A DNA stretch of 64,000 nt from Trogon surrucura (GCA_020746105.1 CM036623.1:2480001-2544000); one strand, 5' to 3'; positions 1 to 13,269 are shown, numbered from the stretch's first letter. The notes: a model not told the origin generated them from the sequence alone. Numbers and translations are program-made.

Positions 1-3000
1 AAGTGCCTTAGGGCTGAGACTTAACCAATTCCCTCTGTGACAGCGTACGGGTCCTACCTGATGGCATCTTCTCTGCTGTCCTCTCACGAGCGCTGGCTCT
101 GTGCAACGGGCTGGGTCTAGGGTGAGCTGGGCCTTTGGCAAGTCTTCTGGCAGCCCAAGGGAGCGCTTTGCAGAAGACCAGACTGCCCAGTTCTGAGGTC
201 TGACCCAGGACACTATGAGAAAGCTCTTGTAATGTCTTAGCAAAAGGGCTGAACTCTTGGAAAAGGCCATGAAAAATGCGACTCCCAGGGAAACATAAGA
301 ATGTACGATACGTGATGAATCCAAAAAAAAAACAAGCCTGAAGGTGTCAAGGGAGTTTCATAAGGGAATGCAATTAGGCCTTATATAGACTTTCCTTGGC
401 CATGCTGCAAGGAGCTTAATGAGGCAATACCCAGTAAACAGAGAAATTAGGTTATGTCAACATGAAGGGACCATCCTCTTCAGAGCCCCCAAACTCTCCT
501 CCAAATGGCAGTACTTCCTTTTTTTTTCCCAACTCTATATGCAACATGATGGTTCAGGACCTTCCTAGAAATGAAAAGGCCCATTCTCCCTCACCTTCCT
601 CTTTCAGTGAAAACATGTATGATGAGAAACCACATGCACATGCACGTGGGCTGGCGTGAGCCCCGACGTGGGCACAGATGGTGTGTCTAAATGAATGGAC
701 ACACAGAGGTCTCTGTGTAGGTGAGAACACTTACCGTGTGTGGTGCTGGGAAGCATGTGCACGATTCCAGCAAAACCCCATAAGATTGGCTGCAAGAAGT
801 AACGTAAAGATCCCTTCTTGTATGTCAGAACCTTGACATTTTGTGCTGTTGGGATGGTGTCAGCTGGAGTTCATAGATGAAACAGGCTGCAGGTAGAAGA
901 CAATTTCTAAGTCAATTTGTACTATGAATGTCTGCAGCAGGCCAGGCCAAAAGATCTGAGTCCTTTTTTATTTGTTTTTTTCTAACTGATGTCTATTTTA
1001 CAGATCATCAGCTTGCCCTACTTGAGTACGAGACCCAAGTCCCTGTTTTGCCCAAGGTGAACATGTCTTTGCAATTTCAGTTAGGCAGATTCAACCCTGG
1101 AATTATTTGGAGCCAAGCTCTGTTGTCTCAGTGCTGCCTGTTGGGAGCACACTTGCAGAAATCGTGCAAAGGATTGTGTGGGTCGCTTCCCCCACGTTGA
1201 GAAAGAAACAAAGGCCAGGTTAGGTGAGCTGCCTATGAAAAGGAAACTAAGGGCATACAGGGCAAAAGGTTAACAGATTCTTGAACTGACTTAACACTTG
1301 ATATTCTGCAGTTGTTTAAGAAGTCGACAGGAGCTCTGCCACTGATATGAGTGATAATTAGAACATCTATTTGAGAAGAATTACCTTTTTGAAGACTTCT
1401 GAAGAAAATAAATCATTTAACATCAGCAGAATTCCATAATATTTTTTCTTCATGTGCGGTCCTTTTTCAGTGACAATCTATTTTTGATGGCAAGTAGTCA
1501 TTCTTTCCACTTGTTTCATTCTCAGCTGGCCTCTTTAAGATCTCCTATTCTAGATTTGCGTCAGATTGCTCTCATGGTAATTCCAAACTCAAGTAAAATC
1601 AGCAAACTTCCTATCTTTCCTTTCCTTCTGGTTTTCAAAGCCCAGGTGCCGTGGTGGCCAGTCCCTTTCTCTGTCTCCCAGAAGGCCTTTCCTCATTTAT
1701 TTGTTGTTAGCTCTATTCAAGGATTTTTGCCTGCACTTCTCCATGTATAAAAAGTCAATAATTCTTGGTGCTCCCCAATCATTTCATCCCCGTTGCTCCT
1801 GTGATTTACACAAAGTTGGAAGGCTGCAGATGGAGGTGAGGTCCTCCCCAGCTTTCTCTTTGCTAGGTTTTGCTGCCTTTGAGGATGGCACTGATCTTTG
1901 ATGTAGAGGTGGACACTTGGGCTAAGACTGAGAGGGATGTGCTCCACACTTGACATGGATTGGGAAATAAAATTCCCTTTGAAAGGTTTCTTTTTCACAA
2001 GACTGTAGACCTAGTTGTTGTCGGCATTTATTGCAGCTGGATGGTTCATGCACACTTAGTAGGGTTTTACAGATAACCACCAACTCATGTTTCTAAAGCT
2101 TGGGTGACATTTACTGTTTAACTCCCTTCCTGAACTCATTAGTGGGGGGGAAAAAAAAAAAAAAAAAAAAAAGACCACAACCCCAATAACCTACAAATTC
2201 ATGCCAGTTTTGGCACCTTTGCCCTTATGATTGACACCTTCCCTCCGCTACCGGGTTAAGACCGCTGCAAGTGGGAATTCCTTCTCCTGAATTCATTAAC
2301 TCTGTATTGTTATTGCCTTTGATCCACTGCCATAGGAACGGGAGCAAACACTGGAAAACCTCCATTTGTGTGCATTTCTGAGGCAAATAGCTCTGGACAG
2401 CACGTTAAAGGGATCGTTTAGGAGACGGTGGGCAGAAACAGCCCCTTCCCCAAAGCTGCCCTTGAGCCTGAGGCAGACTGTGGAAACTACACGGGCATGG
2501 GCACAGACCTCTAGTGGCTCTGTTTATATAGCTCGTCCTGCTTCCTAATTGCTCACCAGCACAGTATTTTGGAAAGCCGCTTAGAGATTTCCCATAAGGA
2601 TTACAACACGGTGTCATTTCATCTTCTCTGCAGTTCCCATCCCGTTGTCTTGTTTGCTTTATTTTTCCACACCATAACATCTGTCCCACATCGCTGAGAG
2701 ATTTCACAATTGGAAACCTGCTATAAATTATGACACGGAGTTAAAGGACTTCAGTGTTTGCTCTCTGCTGTTTTTTTTTTCAAGGGACATTGGGTTAGCC
2801 ACCTCTTTAAAATAAGCCACCTTTTTTTTTTTTTTCTATTTATATAGAGATATTTGCAAAAGCTGTCTTTAGAAACTGGGAGGGAGAGAGGGGGGAAGAG
2901 AGTATTTCTGTCCTTCCTGCTCGTACCCTTTTCTCCTTATCTTCCATTGAATTCCTAGAGAAACACAAACTTCTGGAAGTGCTTGCAGAAAATAATCTTC

Positions 3001-3586
3001 AGCAAGCTCTGTCCCTAATGGCCTGCAGGGACTCCAGAAAAAATAACAATTGCTCACATTTCTATTGCCCAGCGTCTGACGGGAGACTGCGGCAGCTTTA
3101 GCACTGCCCGTGCCAGCCTGCGTCACGGGTGCCAGGGCTGCGGGCTGAATTGGCCTCTGGTTCCCACCAAAATGGAAGCAAGCAGTGTGGAATTACATAG
3201 AGCAGGGCAGCCAGTTTTGCTGGGCTCTGCAGGAGGCTGGGACTGGCGCGCGATCCTAGGAATAGTCAGAGGGACAGAGTTTCAGCACAACTGACTGTTT
3301 CATACTGCTCAGTGCCTTCAAGGTTAGCGTCACGTAAGGAGCAGAGACATTTAAATGTGAGATAACACTCACTATATTCTCATAATCCAAGGATGTCTCA
3401 GTCTTCGTTGACTTTACCTGCCACTGCAAGCTTTTTCCTCCGAAAGAGAAGGCAGCACGTACAGCTGCTGCAAGAGTGTTCTTGGCTATCGCCCACAAAT
3501 GAGCGTTACAAGCCACAAACGTGGAGCTCTTGAAATGCTCCGCAACGTCAGCCTTGCTTCCTCCAGCAGCCAGGAGAGAAATCAGA
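1..3586. other. Intergenic DNA, no gene seen
   Basis: This stretch of about 3.6 kb has only short, unrelated open frames with no recognisable domain and no convincing exon with paired splice sites. It contains a 22-base A run (2151-2172) and two T-rich runs near 2770 and 2823-2836, which look like simple sequence. In human the region 3' of ZFP36L1 leads to RAD51B, but I recognise no RAD51B residues here. I see nothing else to annotate. Confidence 0.6.
2151..2172. repeat. A22 homopolymer after a G7 run
   Basis: Seven G residues (2144-2150) are followed directly by 22 A residues. No LINE or SINE body ends here on either strand as far as I can tell, so I call it a simple repeat and not a retroposon tail. 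The length is likely polymorphic. Confidence 0.9.
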
Positions 3587-4100
3587 GATTTATACGGCTA
3601 GAAGGGATCTCAGAGGATCACTTAGTCCAGACTCATGTCCCAAGGCAGGATCGTTGTACTTATGTCACTCTTGGCAAACGCTTGCCTAACCTCTTCCTAA
3701 ACCCAGGCTGGCGACTCCACACCCTCCTCAGATACTTCTGTGGGTCATTATCCTCACTGGTCACCACCTTCTAACGTCCAACCTCAGTAACATTTTGTAA
3801 TTTAAGCTCATTACTTGTCCTATCCATCATGAATACACAGAACAATTTATTCCCCTTATCCTCCCAGCCGCCTTTCACATATTTGACAAAGGAAACCATA
3901 TCTCTCTCTCAGTCTCCTCTAGACTAAAGAGACTCAGCTTGTTCATTCTCCCCTCCTAGCTCTGGTTTTCAAGACCTCCACTTATCCCTCAGCTCTCCTC
4001 TGGACCTTGTCTTGAGCACAGCACACATGGCTGGATATCCCATTCCAGCTGCAGCCCCACAGAGGACTGAGTAAAAGGATTATTTGTAGGGTACCTGCCT
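3587..4100 (-). repeat. Ancient CR1 LINE, 3' part, minus orientation
   Basis: Read on the plus strand, the segment follows the reverse complement of old sauropsid CR1 3' regions. It starts with a 'ctagaagggatctcagagg' style end, continues through 'taatttaagctcattacttgtcc' and 'tcctctagactaaagagactcag', and reaches 'tcagctctcctctggaccttgtc'. Many mismatches and small gaps show that it is old and inactive. The 3' end of the element is at the low coordinate. It probably belongs to the same insertion as the minus-strand LINE relic at 4980-5945, with a younger CR1 lying between them. The identification is from remembered family consensus, not from a search. Confidence 0.75.
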
Positions 4101-4184
4101 ATGCACACATAGAACGTTTGCCCATTTTTTCCATTAGCAATTAACTCAAGTTTGGATTGTAACTGGGAACAACTCTCAGGCCAA

Positions 4185-4779
4185 TAAAGGCCAATGGCAT
4201 CCTGGCCTGTATTAGGAATAGTGTGGCCAGTAGGACCAGGGAAGCGATTGTGCCCCCGTACTCGGCGCTGGTGAGGCTGCACCTCAAATGCTGTGTGCAG
4301 CGCTGGGCTCCACAGTGCGGGAAGGACATCGAGGTGCTGGAGAAGGTACAGAGAAAGGCAACCAGAATGATCAGGGGACTAGAGGGTAAGTCGTATGAAG
4401 AGAGGCTTCCTATGGGAGCTGGGGCTGTTCAATCTGGAGAAGAGGAGGCTGAGGGGTGACCTTATCGCTCTCTACAAGTACCTGAAAGGCAGCTGTAGTG
4501 AGACAGGTGTTGGCCTCTTCTCTCTAGCGATAGGACAAGAGGGAACGGGTTCAAGTTGCACCAGGGGAAGTTTAGATTGGGTATTAGGAAAAACTTCACC
4601 GAAAGGGTGGTGAAGCATTGGAATGGGTTGCTGAAGGAGGTGGTGCAGTCACCATCCCTGGATGCATTTAAAAAACAGATCTGGCACTTCAAGAGTTGGT
4701 TTAGTGTTAGGGTGGTGTAGGGCTGTAGGCTGGGCTTGATGATCTTAAAGTTGTTTCCAACCTTTATAATTCTATGATC
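4185..4779 (+). repeat. CR1 LINE, 3' end, plus orientation (5'-truncated)
   Basis: The segment is a typical 5'-truncated CR1. It opens in the end of ORF2 ('ctcggcgctggtgaggctgcacc', 'gaggtgctggagaaggtacag', 'ttcaatctggagaagaggagg') and runs through the 3' UTR ('gggttgctgaaggaggtggtg') to the terminal 'attctatgat' at 4769-4778. It is clearly better preserved than the minus-strand LINE relics on both sides (3587-4100 and 4980-5945), so it probably landed inside an older copy. The reading frame has stops and frameshifts, so it makes no protein. As is usual for CR1, I see no target-site duplication. Confidence 0.9.
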
Positions 4780-4979
4780 TTTTTTATGCAAATTTGCTAC
4801 TTGGGCAAAAATTCATCACCCTGCGTAAAGAGAATTAATTATTCCTGGTGATGCCCAAGTATAGAAACTGAGAACTGCCATTTAGTGAAATTAATCCTAT
4901 TTTTAAGGCCATTTGTCTATTTTTTAATTGTAGCTTTAGATTTCAGTATACCCATAGTCCCCTTCCAGCTTTGTGGTTA

Positions 4980-5945
4980 CCAAGCATATGATATTCTCGA
5001 TTCCATCGTCTGTAATCCCTTTAAACCAGACTGACCCCAGAACAAATGCCCAAGCAACTCTTCTTGGTCCACCTTTCCTTTTTTTAAGTATAAATAACAA
5101 CAGTTAGAACTGCGCGGTTCTCCAGTCAATATTGCATCATCCTACCTCCATCTACTACAGGTTCCCTAATTTTCCTAGGACTGTCGTGTTACTGTGACGG
5201 AAGCCTCACCACCGTCAAAATACAGGACGACTATTGCTTCTCCTTATCAACGAGGTGGTTTTTGTTTGTTTGTTTTTTTAACTCTGTCATGAAAGGAAAT
5301 TTGACCTGGTTTACACAGTTGGCTTCTGACAAATCTATGCTGGCCATTATTCATCTCTTTGTTTTGTTTTAGGTGCTTACCATAGTTTGATTGTTTGTTC
5401 CAGTATTTTTCCGGGAATTGAAGTTAAACTGAACAATCTGTAATCGCTGGCTCCTCCTTTTTTCCCTTTTAGAGACAGGAACTACGTCTGCACTTTTTCA
5501 GGCTTCCAAGTACGGTCTCTGGGCTCTGTAACATCCCAGAAGCCAGGCGAGGTTACGCCTAGAGCTTTTGAGCTTATGTAACCGGCTGGAGCAATTGCCC
5601 GAGGATGAAATTCATCTGGTTCAACTGACTTGAACGCTGTCTGAAGGATCTTCTGATCTAGCCTTTGCTCCAGTTTTGTGATCTCACCCCTTCTCTGCCA
5701 TCGACATTCATTGCAGTACTTGTCTGAGCCAATAACAAATGCAAAAAAAAGGTACAAAACACCCTGGGACTCTAGCCGTGGATGGTCCGTAGCCTTTCTT
5801 CCCCGCTGGAAGTCACCTGGGTCTTCCTCTTGCTACTAAAATAGTGATGGAAAAACTACTTGTTACTCTGAAGTGTCTTGTTAATTGGATCCCATTTTGC
5901 TGCTTGACCTTTATGATTTTGTCTTCACATACCTAGCCCAGTTTC
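4980..5945 (-). repeat. Ancient CR1/L3-type LINE reverse-transcriptase relic, minus orientation
   Basis: On the minus strand, short peptides match landmarks of non-LTR reverse transcriptases in the right order. A K.FF..YFSSK-like stretch lies near 5830-5860, EPDEFHP at about 5622-5602 corresponds to the family's 'GPDxxHPR', and SDYRLFSLTS at 5448-5419 corresponds to 'NYRPVSLTS'. The DNA between them, for example around 5300-5345, also follows the old sauropsid LINE consensus as I remember it. Stops and frameshifts break every frame, so this is a fossil. It has the same orientation and expected order as the 3' relic at 3587-4100, which suggests one old insertion with internal losses, split by the CR1 at 4185-4779. 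The family assignment (CR1 versus L3) is uncertain. Confidence 0.72.
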
Positions 5946-7046
5946 TGCACGTTTTTTTTTTTTTTCTCCTGGGGCTGAGATCAAAGAAGAGCCAGTGTTT
6001 TCTCCAAGTTGATCTACTGCTACACCTCCTGTGAACTCTGTGGGGTTTGGAGATCTGATGCTCGGTGCTGTTCTCTCCAGGGCGCTTTCTACATCATTAA
6101 AACTTCTCACTTGCCCAAGGTCCAAAATGACGTGCCTTTAATTACCGATTAAGTGGCTTTAACGGACTCTCTGCTGATTTATCTTGGTCTAGGAAAGACC
6201 TTTGTTTCCACCTGTTACCAACACTTAGGCTTTACCTGGGAGCCTTCAGTGTCTGATGGTCAGATTTTGTTTAACCACTCCTTGCTGTAACTGGTTGGTG
6301 CAAATCACAAAATCTTCTAACGCAGATCTGAAGTTTATGTAGTCCCAAACGCTAAAAATGTTCACAGGCAGAAGTATTCTTCAAGTTCATCTCAACTGCT
6401 TGCTAGAAAAATTTTTTTTCTCCTTCAGATCCTTTCTTTCGCTGGCTTCCCTCTCAGCTCGCCTGGTGAGCCTGAAGGCAGAACAGACTAGGCTGAAGAG
6501 TGGGGAACTTGGTTTTGGTTTCATACGTAGGAAAAACTTGGAATTTACTAGTAACATAATCATGCCAGGCTACTACCTGCTCAAAAGCTCTAGTTTACCT
6601 TCCGTCATCACGTATTCTTTTCATCAGTAAAGATGCTCAAGCTCGCTGCCTGAGGAAGCCAAAGCTGTAACACCAACGCTATAAATACAGCAGTGTTATC
6701 CCGCTATAATGGGGCTCTTTCAAAAAAGCAGCATAAGCAGCCAAAAGGGGAAGGAGTTCAGACAGTCCCTCTGTTGCCCAAGAGGAAGCGAATTTCAGAT
6801 AGCGCTTCGGTTCCCTTCGGTTATGATTCACCATAAATGAACAGCTAAAACACCAGTTGATAGTAAGGGCTGCGCAAGCAGGGACCTCCAGAAGTGGAGG
6901 CTCAAAGGAAAAAGCAGAGAAAGCTGGCCCCTTGCCCAGCTGTGAGTCGCCTTCCTTCCCATTCTGGTGCTTTTGTTTCTAGAGTTCCTGTGCGTTCTGC
7001 AGCGTCAGTCAGTTGTTAGAGAGGAGAAGACAGCCTTGCACAGGTT

Positions 7047-7078
7047 TTAGTTAAGCCTGAGACCCCAGGCTTAACTAA
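7047..7078. repeat. Perfect 13-bp inverted repeat with 6-base loop
   Basis: The left arm TTAGTTAAGCCTG (7047-7059) and right arm CAGGCTTAACTAA (7066-7078) are exact reverse complements around the loop AGACCC. The stem is too short for a typical microRNA precursor and has no flanking pairing that I can see. It could be the remains of a small inverted-repeat element, a palindromic protein site or chance. Confidence 0.9.
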
Positions 7079-9812
7079 GCCCTAGACTGGGACACGTTCA
7101 GTACTCCTAACCGCCATTAAACCAAAGCAACGATCTAGATATAAAGCAAGTAACAGAACACCCAGCCAATAAACGGCTGTATATGGAAAATTACGCAGTA
7201 TTTATGGGTTGTTAGAGGTTAATGCTAGAACCATAATGGCCATATTGGCCTCCTCAACCTTAGCATGACAATTTTCCATGGTAGAAGAAGTTACCTCTCC
7301 TTCTCAGCCTGGGCAAATCGTGGCAATAGCACAGTTTCCCCCTGTTCAGCCTCTCTTAATGTACCACCTTGTCTGAATTTACTGTGCTTTCAGCCACTGG
7401 ATCTCATTTTGTCTTGTCTTACTTCTTGCCCATGTCATTATGCATAAAGCATGTGTGACCCACGTGTAAAGGGACTGATGCACAGAGGCACAAAATGTAT
7501 CACATTTGCAAAGCAAGAGAACATGACAGAGACATTTCCAGTTTTTATAAGGAATCGCCAGTAAAAACCCACTGTGTTCAGAAAGAAGAGAGGTCAAGCT
7601 AGCAAAGTGGGGGGGGTGGGAGAGCATTATATCTCCCGAACAACAGACAAGTTCTCCACTGTCCTACACATTCCCACTTTAGAAACCAGGTACAAAGTAG
7701 GTATAAAGTGCCATTAAACCAAATAGTGGTGTAGGGTAATGGATGAGATTTCTGCCAGAAGGCTACACTGGCCTATCTCTCCATCTCTTTTTTTTACAAT
7801 TTCCTATCACACTGAGCCAACAAAGCCACACTGACCTTGCCTGTGCCTGCTCTGCACGAGACCCCGAATGAGGGGAGAGGGGTGGGGAGAATGAAGAAGC
7901 AGCATGCTACCCTTCTCCTGCCCACACACACATGAATATATGACAATGAACATTAACAAGAGGCCCCTGGCAAAGTCTCTCCCTGACAGTATGTCCAATT
8001 ATCTAAACCTAAGTTTATATGAGGAATGCATTTAGTGATTCAGTTTACATTAGCAAAACCGGTCTCTTTGCTGGCACGGCTCAGCCAGGCCAAGTAAGGG
8101 ACAAATGTGACATCCCCCCACTGCATTGCGTTTCGTCGTATTTATGGCTACGGTCCTGATGGCAAAAGCTGTGATAGAAAGGCTGCAGGAAGGCGAAATG
8201 GGTGTGGGGGATGTGCTAGATGCCAAACACCTGATCCCTCTTCAGAGGGAATCCCTTGGTAAAAAAAATTGTCCTGCATAAGGATGGGCTGATACCTAAA
8301 AGAAATTAGAAACGTAAAGCTGTATTCAGTACAGTGGAAAATCTAGTGCTCTCTGTGCAGTGAGGGTCCCTGTACGTTCCTATAGCTGGAAGGGAAGGGA
8401 AACTACTAGAAATAGGAGGAGAGATTAATAAAAACATACCTGCATATTTAAAGGCTGACCTTACCTTACAAATAGCCAACTTTATCCCTCGCAGTAGAAG
8501 TGAGCAGTCCCTGTGCCTCACCTGCACAGCAAGAGGGGAATGCTTGGCCAAAGGGAGGTTTTAAGGTGAGGAGAAGGACCTCCAGGTGAGGGAGGTTAAC
8601 ATAATTGTTTACAATAACAGGTTGCTTTTAAATATCAGGTGGCTTTCCAAAAGAAACAGCCTCTTTCAGGATCCGGGGAGGAAATGATCAAGTGAAACCG
8701 GCAAGAATCTGTGGAAATTTTCTAAGGCTGGCAGAGATTTGCATGCAGTTTGCCACCAGTGCCCCCTCCCCAGCGCCCAGCCATGCCGCCCCTTTCTGTC
8801 CCCGCGAGAAGAGAAGCCTCACGTCAAAGCGAGTGCTCATCTCATGACTCTGGCGAGCCAGATGATGCGTGGGGCAGGTGGCTCACTTCTGTTTCGTGAT
8901 TCAGCCTTCACGTGGACTATCAAAATATAGCTGTGATAAGCAGTCTGGCTGATTTTCAGACTAGAAGAAAGAATGTACTGTCAATTACGGCGCTCTGCCA
9001 CTGTCCTTGTTGCTAGCAAGAGATTAAGCCCTACCCTGATTTCTTCTGCTGAAGACAGACTTTCTAAGAAATTTCCCTACCAGCCTTTAGCCTCTTGCTT
9101 TCTCTAGTGCTTCTAGCTACCTCTTTTTCCAGCGCTTCTAGTTACCTGCGCCCACTGAGACATGCTGTGGTGGGATCCCTGTTCTCCCGAGGCAGTAAAT
9201 GCTGGCACCTGACAGAGATCCCAACGAAAGTGTGTGAGGCTTTGCTGGCAGCACTTTTCTTCAGTGTGTGACTCTCTTCAAATCCTCTGCTCGCTCTGGT
9301 TTCGTAGAAGCTGGCGCACATCAAATAAAGCAAGCAACGCCGTTTCCAAGGCAAACATCTCACATTTGCGTTCGGATTTGACCTCTGTAGTCCCTGAGGT
9401 CCGCACATCCTACTTCACTTTTATCTTGCTATTTCTCAGGGAGGCTGGATGAGTCGGGAGGAGGAAATGGTGATGGGCTGTGGGACCTCTCTCACCTGCA
9501 GGCCACACCTCAGTCAAGCAGAGCCCTTCTCTGAGGCTCCAGCTTGCATTACAAGTGTTTAAAGGGTACAAACCCTCAGGAAAACAGTTACACGTTTATT
9601 CCTATCACACATTTTGCAAGGAAGTGATCCTGCTCTCCTTGCCGCACCTTGATAAAAAAGTTCTCCCTCACGGGGGTGGCAGGAGGAAGGCAGTGAAATA
9701 AGATAACTCCGCTCAGCTTGCCTCAATTTAATGAGCTCCTTTAGGCCTTATCCTTCACCCTGTGCTCTCTCTCCCCCATTGTGAACTTCTCAGCTTCCGC
9801 ATAAAGAGCTTC

Positions 9813-9849
9813 TTTTTTTTTTTTTTCCCCCTTTTAAAAAAAAAAAAAA
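9813..9849. repeat. T14-C5-T4-A14 self-complementary tract
   Basis: Fourteen T residues (9813-9826), five C, four T and fourteen A (9836-9849) follow each other, so the two runs can pair. It looks like simple sequence and has no adjoining retroposon body. Confidence 0.9.
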
Positions 9850-10731
9850 TCAGACTCTGTTTGATCAGCCCTTTCCCCTTTCTTTCCACAATCCCCCACA
9901 TTACGCTGGAACTGGTACCAGTGGAGCATGTCGGCATGCCCTAGCAACAGCGAGATTAAGGGAACTACCAGCTCCCAAGGACTGGCTGGCTCGGACTCAC
10001 TAATTAACTTCTGTGAAAAAAAGTGAATGAGAACGGCCCTTTCTTTGGGGCAGAGAAGGCACTAGAGGTGGATGAAGGAGTTCAGCTAAAAAGAAGGTTT
10101 CCCTCCCCCCCAAAACATGTGTCAACATTCAGACCGAGCCTTATCTTAAAGAAGACTTTGTGTACATCCAGGGGTTGTACGGATGGGAAAAGGCTGACGG
10201 TGTCAGGCAAGCCCTGCAGAAAGACACGGGTGGGACCGAAGTCAAACCACAGCTGCCCCTGTCTCGCCTCTGCCTCCCTCACCAGCCGGGACCCGTGTGC
10301 GGCCAGGTCCCCAAATCCGCCACAGAGGCCGGGCTCCCAAAGAGGGAGCATGGCAGGACCCTGCAGGGGTGTGTAATGAAACCTCAGCATCCTCTTGGAG
10401 TCCACCTTTACCGCCAGTTTTCGGTCAGCCGTAGCCTCTGCTGGTAAATCTTTTCTGAATTATGAAATACTTGTGACATGTCTCTATTTTATTTTTTTTG
10501 TGTGTGTGTAAAACCGTTACTTTTTGTTCTTGCTGCTTACGGGCGTCTTGCCCTGGGCTGGGCGTGGAAGTGAAACTGCTGAAATTCCTGCGAGCAGGGC
10601 AGGGCAGGGCGGCTGGTGTTCCTGGCCCCAGCGGGAAGCACCAGACATGATGACAGGCAGCAACTTCTGGTAATTCTCCAGCCCGCTTCACTAATCCATA
10701 AAGGCTTAGCCAAACTGGATAATGTGGGGGC

Positions 10732-10774
10732 TTTTTTTTGTTGTGTTTTTTTTTTTTAAAAAAAAAAAAAAAAA
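10732..10774. repeat. T-run/A-run junction
   Basis: T8 (10732-10739), a short GTTGTG spacer, T12 (10746-10757) and A17 (10758-10774) form a self-complementary tract, the second of this kind within 1 kb of DNA. No gene or recognisable mobile element abuts it. Confidence 0.9.
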
Positions 10775-13236
10775 TCTTTGCAGCCTGGTGGTTTAGCCAA
10801 ACTGAACAGGAATTTCCCCACATGCACTCCAGTAAGGCAGCTGGGACAGGGACCCAGCAAAACCTCGCCGGGGGAGGTGAATCTGGAGCTCAGGAGCTTT
10901 ATTTCCCAGTCAAATACAAGAAATACCCGCCCACCGTTTGGGACCCTCGTCCCTCACTGCTGCCCACTGAGCCCTGTGGGTCGATTTGACTTCCCCGGGT
11001 GACTCACGAGTGGATGGGGTGGGTGGGAGAGTTCATGGTCCCCGTCACTCCCCTGGGACGTGCCACCTCCCGTGTCCAGCATCAGGAGATGCAGCGCGGG
11101 GTGCAGCGCGTTGCTGACCCCAGGAAAGGTTAGATGAGTAATTAGCTCTTTCCACCTCTGCCGCTAGCGACACAGGAGCCTCCCCAAATATACCGTAATC
11201 ACTGAAAACATTTCTGAATGAAAACGCCACCGAAAAGGGACCTGTAAAATCCTGTGCCTCACTCTGAAAGAGTGTTGCTGTTTTGTTTTTTCTCGAGAAA
11301 AGGCTGTGAAGAAATGGTCCTAGCTTGCAAAACAGAGCTGTGCCTTTGCATACTTAGCTTTGGTTCTGCTGGTATTAGAGACAAAGTCGGATTTTATTAC
11401 TTTTTATCTCTTCTAGCCCTGCAGCAGCAATACAGACAAGCCATGTAATGAACTGCAGTATCTTTTCTTTCTTGAGCACCAGAAGTGATTTTTTTTTTTC
11501 TCCTGTGTACTGGTTCACCCTTAACTTTGCTAACAGACTGCAGGCATATATATCATTTTGTAGCTTCATAAAACTTGCCTTTTTTTTTTTTTCTTCAGGT
11601 GTACTGCTTTCCAGTAATCTCTATGGACTTTAATTAAATTTGTATGACCTGCTGTTGGTTTTATCCACTTAAATTTTGCAGGGCCTTGCCATATGTGTTT
11701 GTAAATAACATCTCTCGGTGCAAACCTGTGCTTTGCTGCCTGCAAAGTTCAGCCTGGGAAGGGAGGAATTGCTTCAGAGCTGCAGGTCCCCTGTGAAACA
11801 TGAAAGAGTTAACTGGTTGCTGCCTACAAAGACTACTTCGTGGGACTCTGCAGGTCTCAAATGCTGAGAAGGGACACGAAACAATAATCCCTTAGCGAAG
11901 AGGCTAAATAATTCAAGGCTAGTTAAAAAATAAAAGAAACAGAAACAACTTGAAAAGATTTTGCTGTAACAGTTTGGCCTTTCTTAATATAGCTTGGAGG
12001 AGCAGGCTATTTGGCTGCTTTCCGAAAGTCCTTGTTATGGTATTTAATGAATCCTAAGGATCATTACACCATAAACATGCATCATGTTTATATAGGTGCA
12101 TTGAGCAACCTACTACAATGCTAAGGGTTAAAAGTCATTTCCATGGAGTCCCAACCAAGATAAACTCATCCACACCCCCGAGGTGAAGAGTATTTAAACC
12201 TGTGCTTGTACAAAGAAGGCAGTCAGGTTTTCCAGCACCTGGAAAATGGGCAGCTTTATCTGTCAATTATCTCTCACGTTGGGCTTTTACATGTAAATCT
12301 GCCCGCTGGAGCGATAATCCATAGTCAATGTCCTCCCTGTCTCAGGGCTGGTCACTGCAGGCCAGCATCCCCCCCTCAGAGCTGCCTCTTCTGGGTGAGG
12401 GGGACCGGGTTGGGAGCATCACCCATCCCAGCATTGTGTCTCTTGGGGGGAAATCTTTATGTTGGTCCCTCTTGAACCACCAGGGAGGGCCAAAGTGGTA
12501 AACGCCTTCCACGTGGTATACGGTTAAGACCCATTTTAAACTGCTGCTCAGCTTCACTGAACTAATAGCCAGGTAATGGAATATTCTAATAGTACCTGAA
12601 TTAAGCAGGATATTTTTAACACATACATGCGTGTATAAACATAGACGCCCACGGAAATATAACCGGGGTGACTCTCTTCAGGTTTCTGAGAAAAGGACTG
12701 TGGGTTGAGACCAGATGCGGAAAACATGACCCAGAAAGTGTTGGGGAAAGAAGGAACACAAAACCCCCTACGCCTCACGTGCAGTAAAAGTGGCTGTTAC
12801 GCCCATCGCAGCCACACAAACCGGAACGGTTTCCCTGGTCGTGCCTCGGACAGACCGCTGAAGAGAAACCCAGCGCCTTGAAAGACTGAAACAAAAATGG
12901 CAGAGGGATTTCAGACAAGAACCCAGTAACCTGCTGCAGTGGATGGGGGCAAAAGCTAACTGCTAAGGGCCAGCACACCAGGGCAAAAAAACAACCCTGC
13001 TGAGAGAAAGTCGGGTTTGAACCATTGCAAGTGCTCAGTGTTTAAAAGCTGAACGGTGCGGTATAACAGCTACAGACTTCAGGCTGCATTTCCTCCCCGA
13101 CAGAACAAGTTGCTTCTTGCTTCCACCTTCTCGTATATCTGCATAGCCCACGGGCAGACCCGAGTGCCTTTGGTTTGGAAAGCAGAGCATTCCTTCCCGG
13201 CATCAAAGGGGGAGCGGAGAGCTCTGTGGATTGCTT

Positions 13237-13269
13237 CACTCACTCACTCAAACACACACACACACACAC
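13237..13269. repeat. CACT then CA microsatellite
   Basis: Roughly three CACT units lead into about nine CA units. This is an ordinary microsatellite, probably length-variable. Confidence 0.9.
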
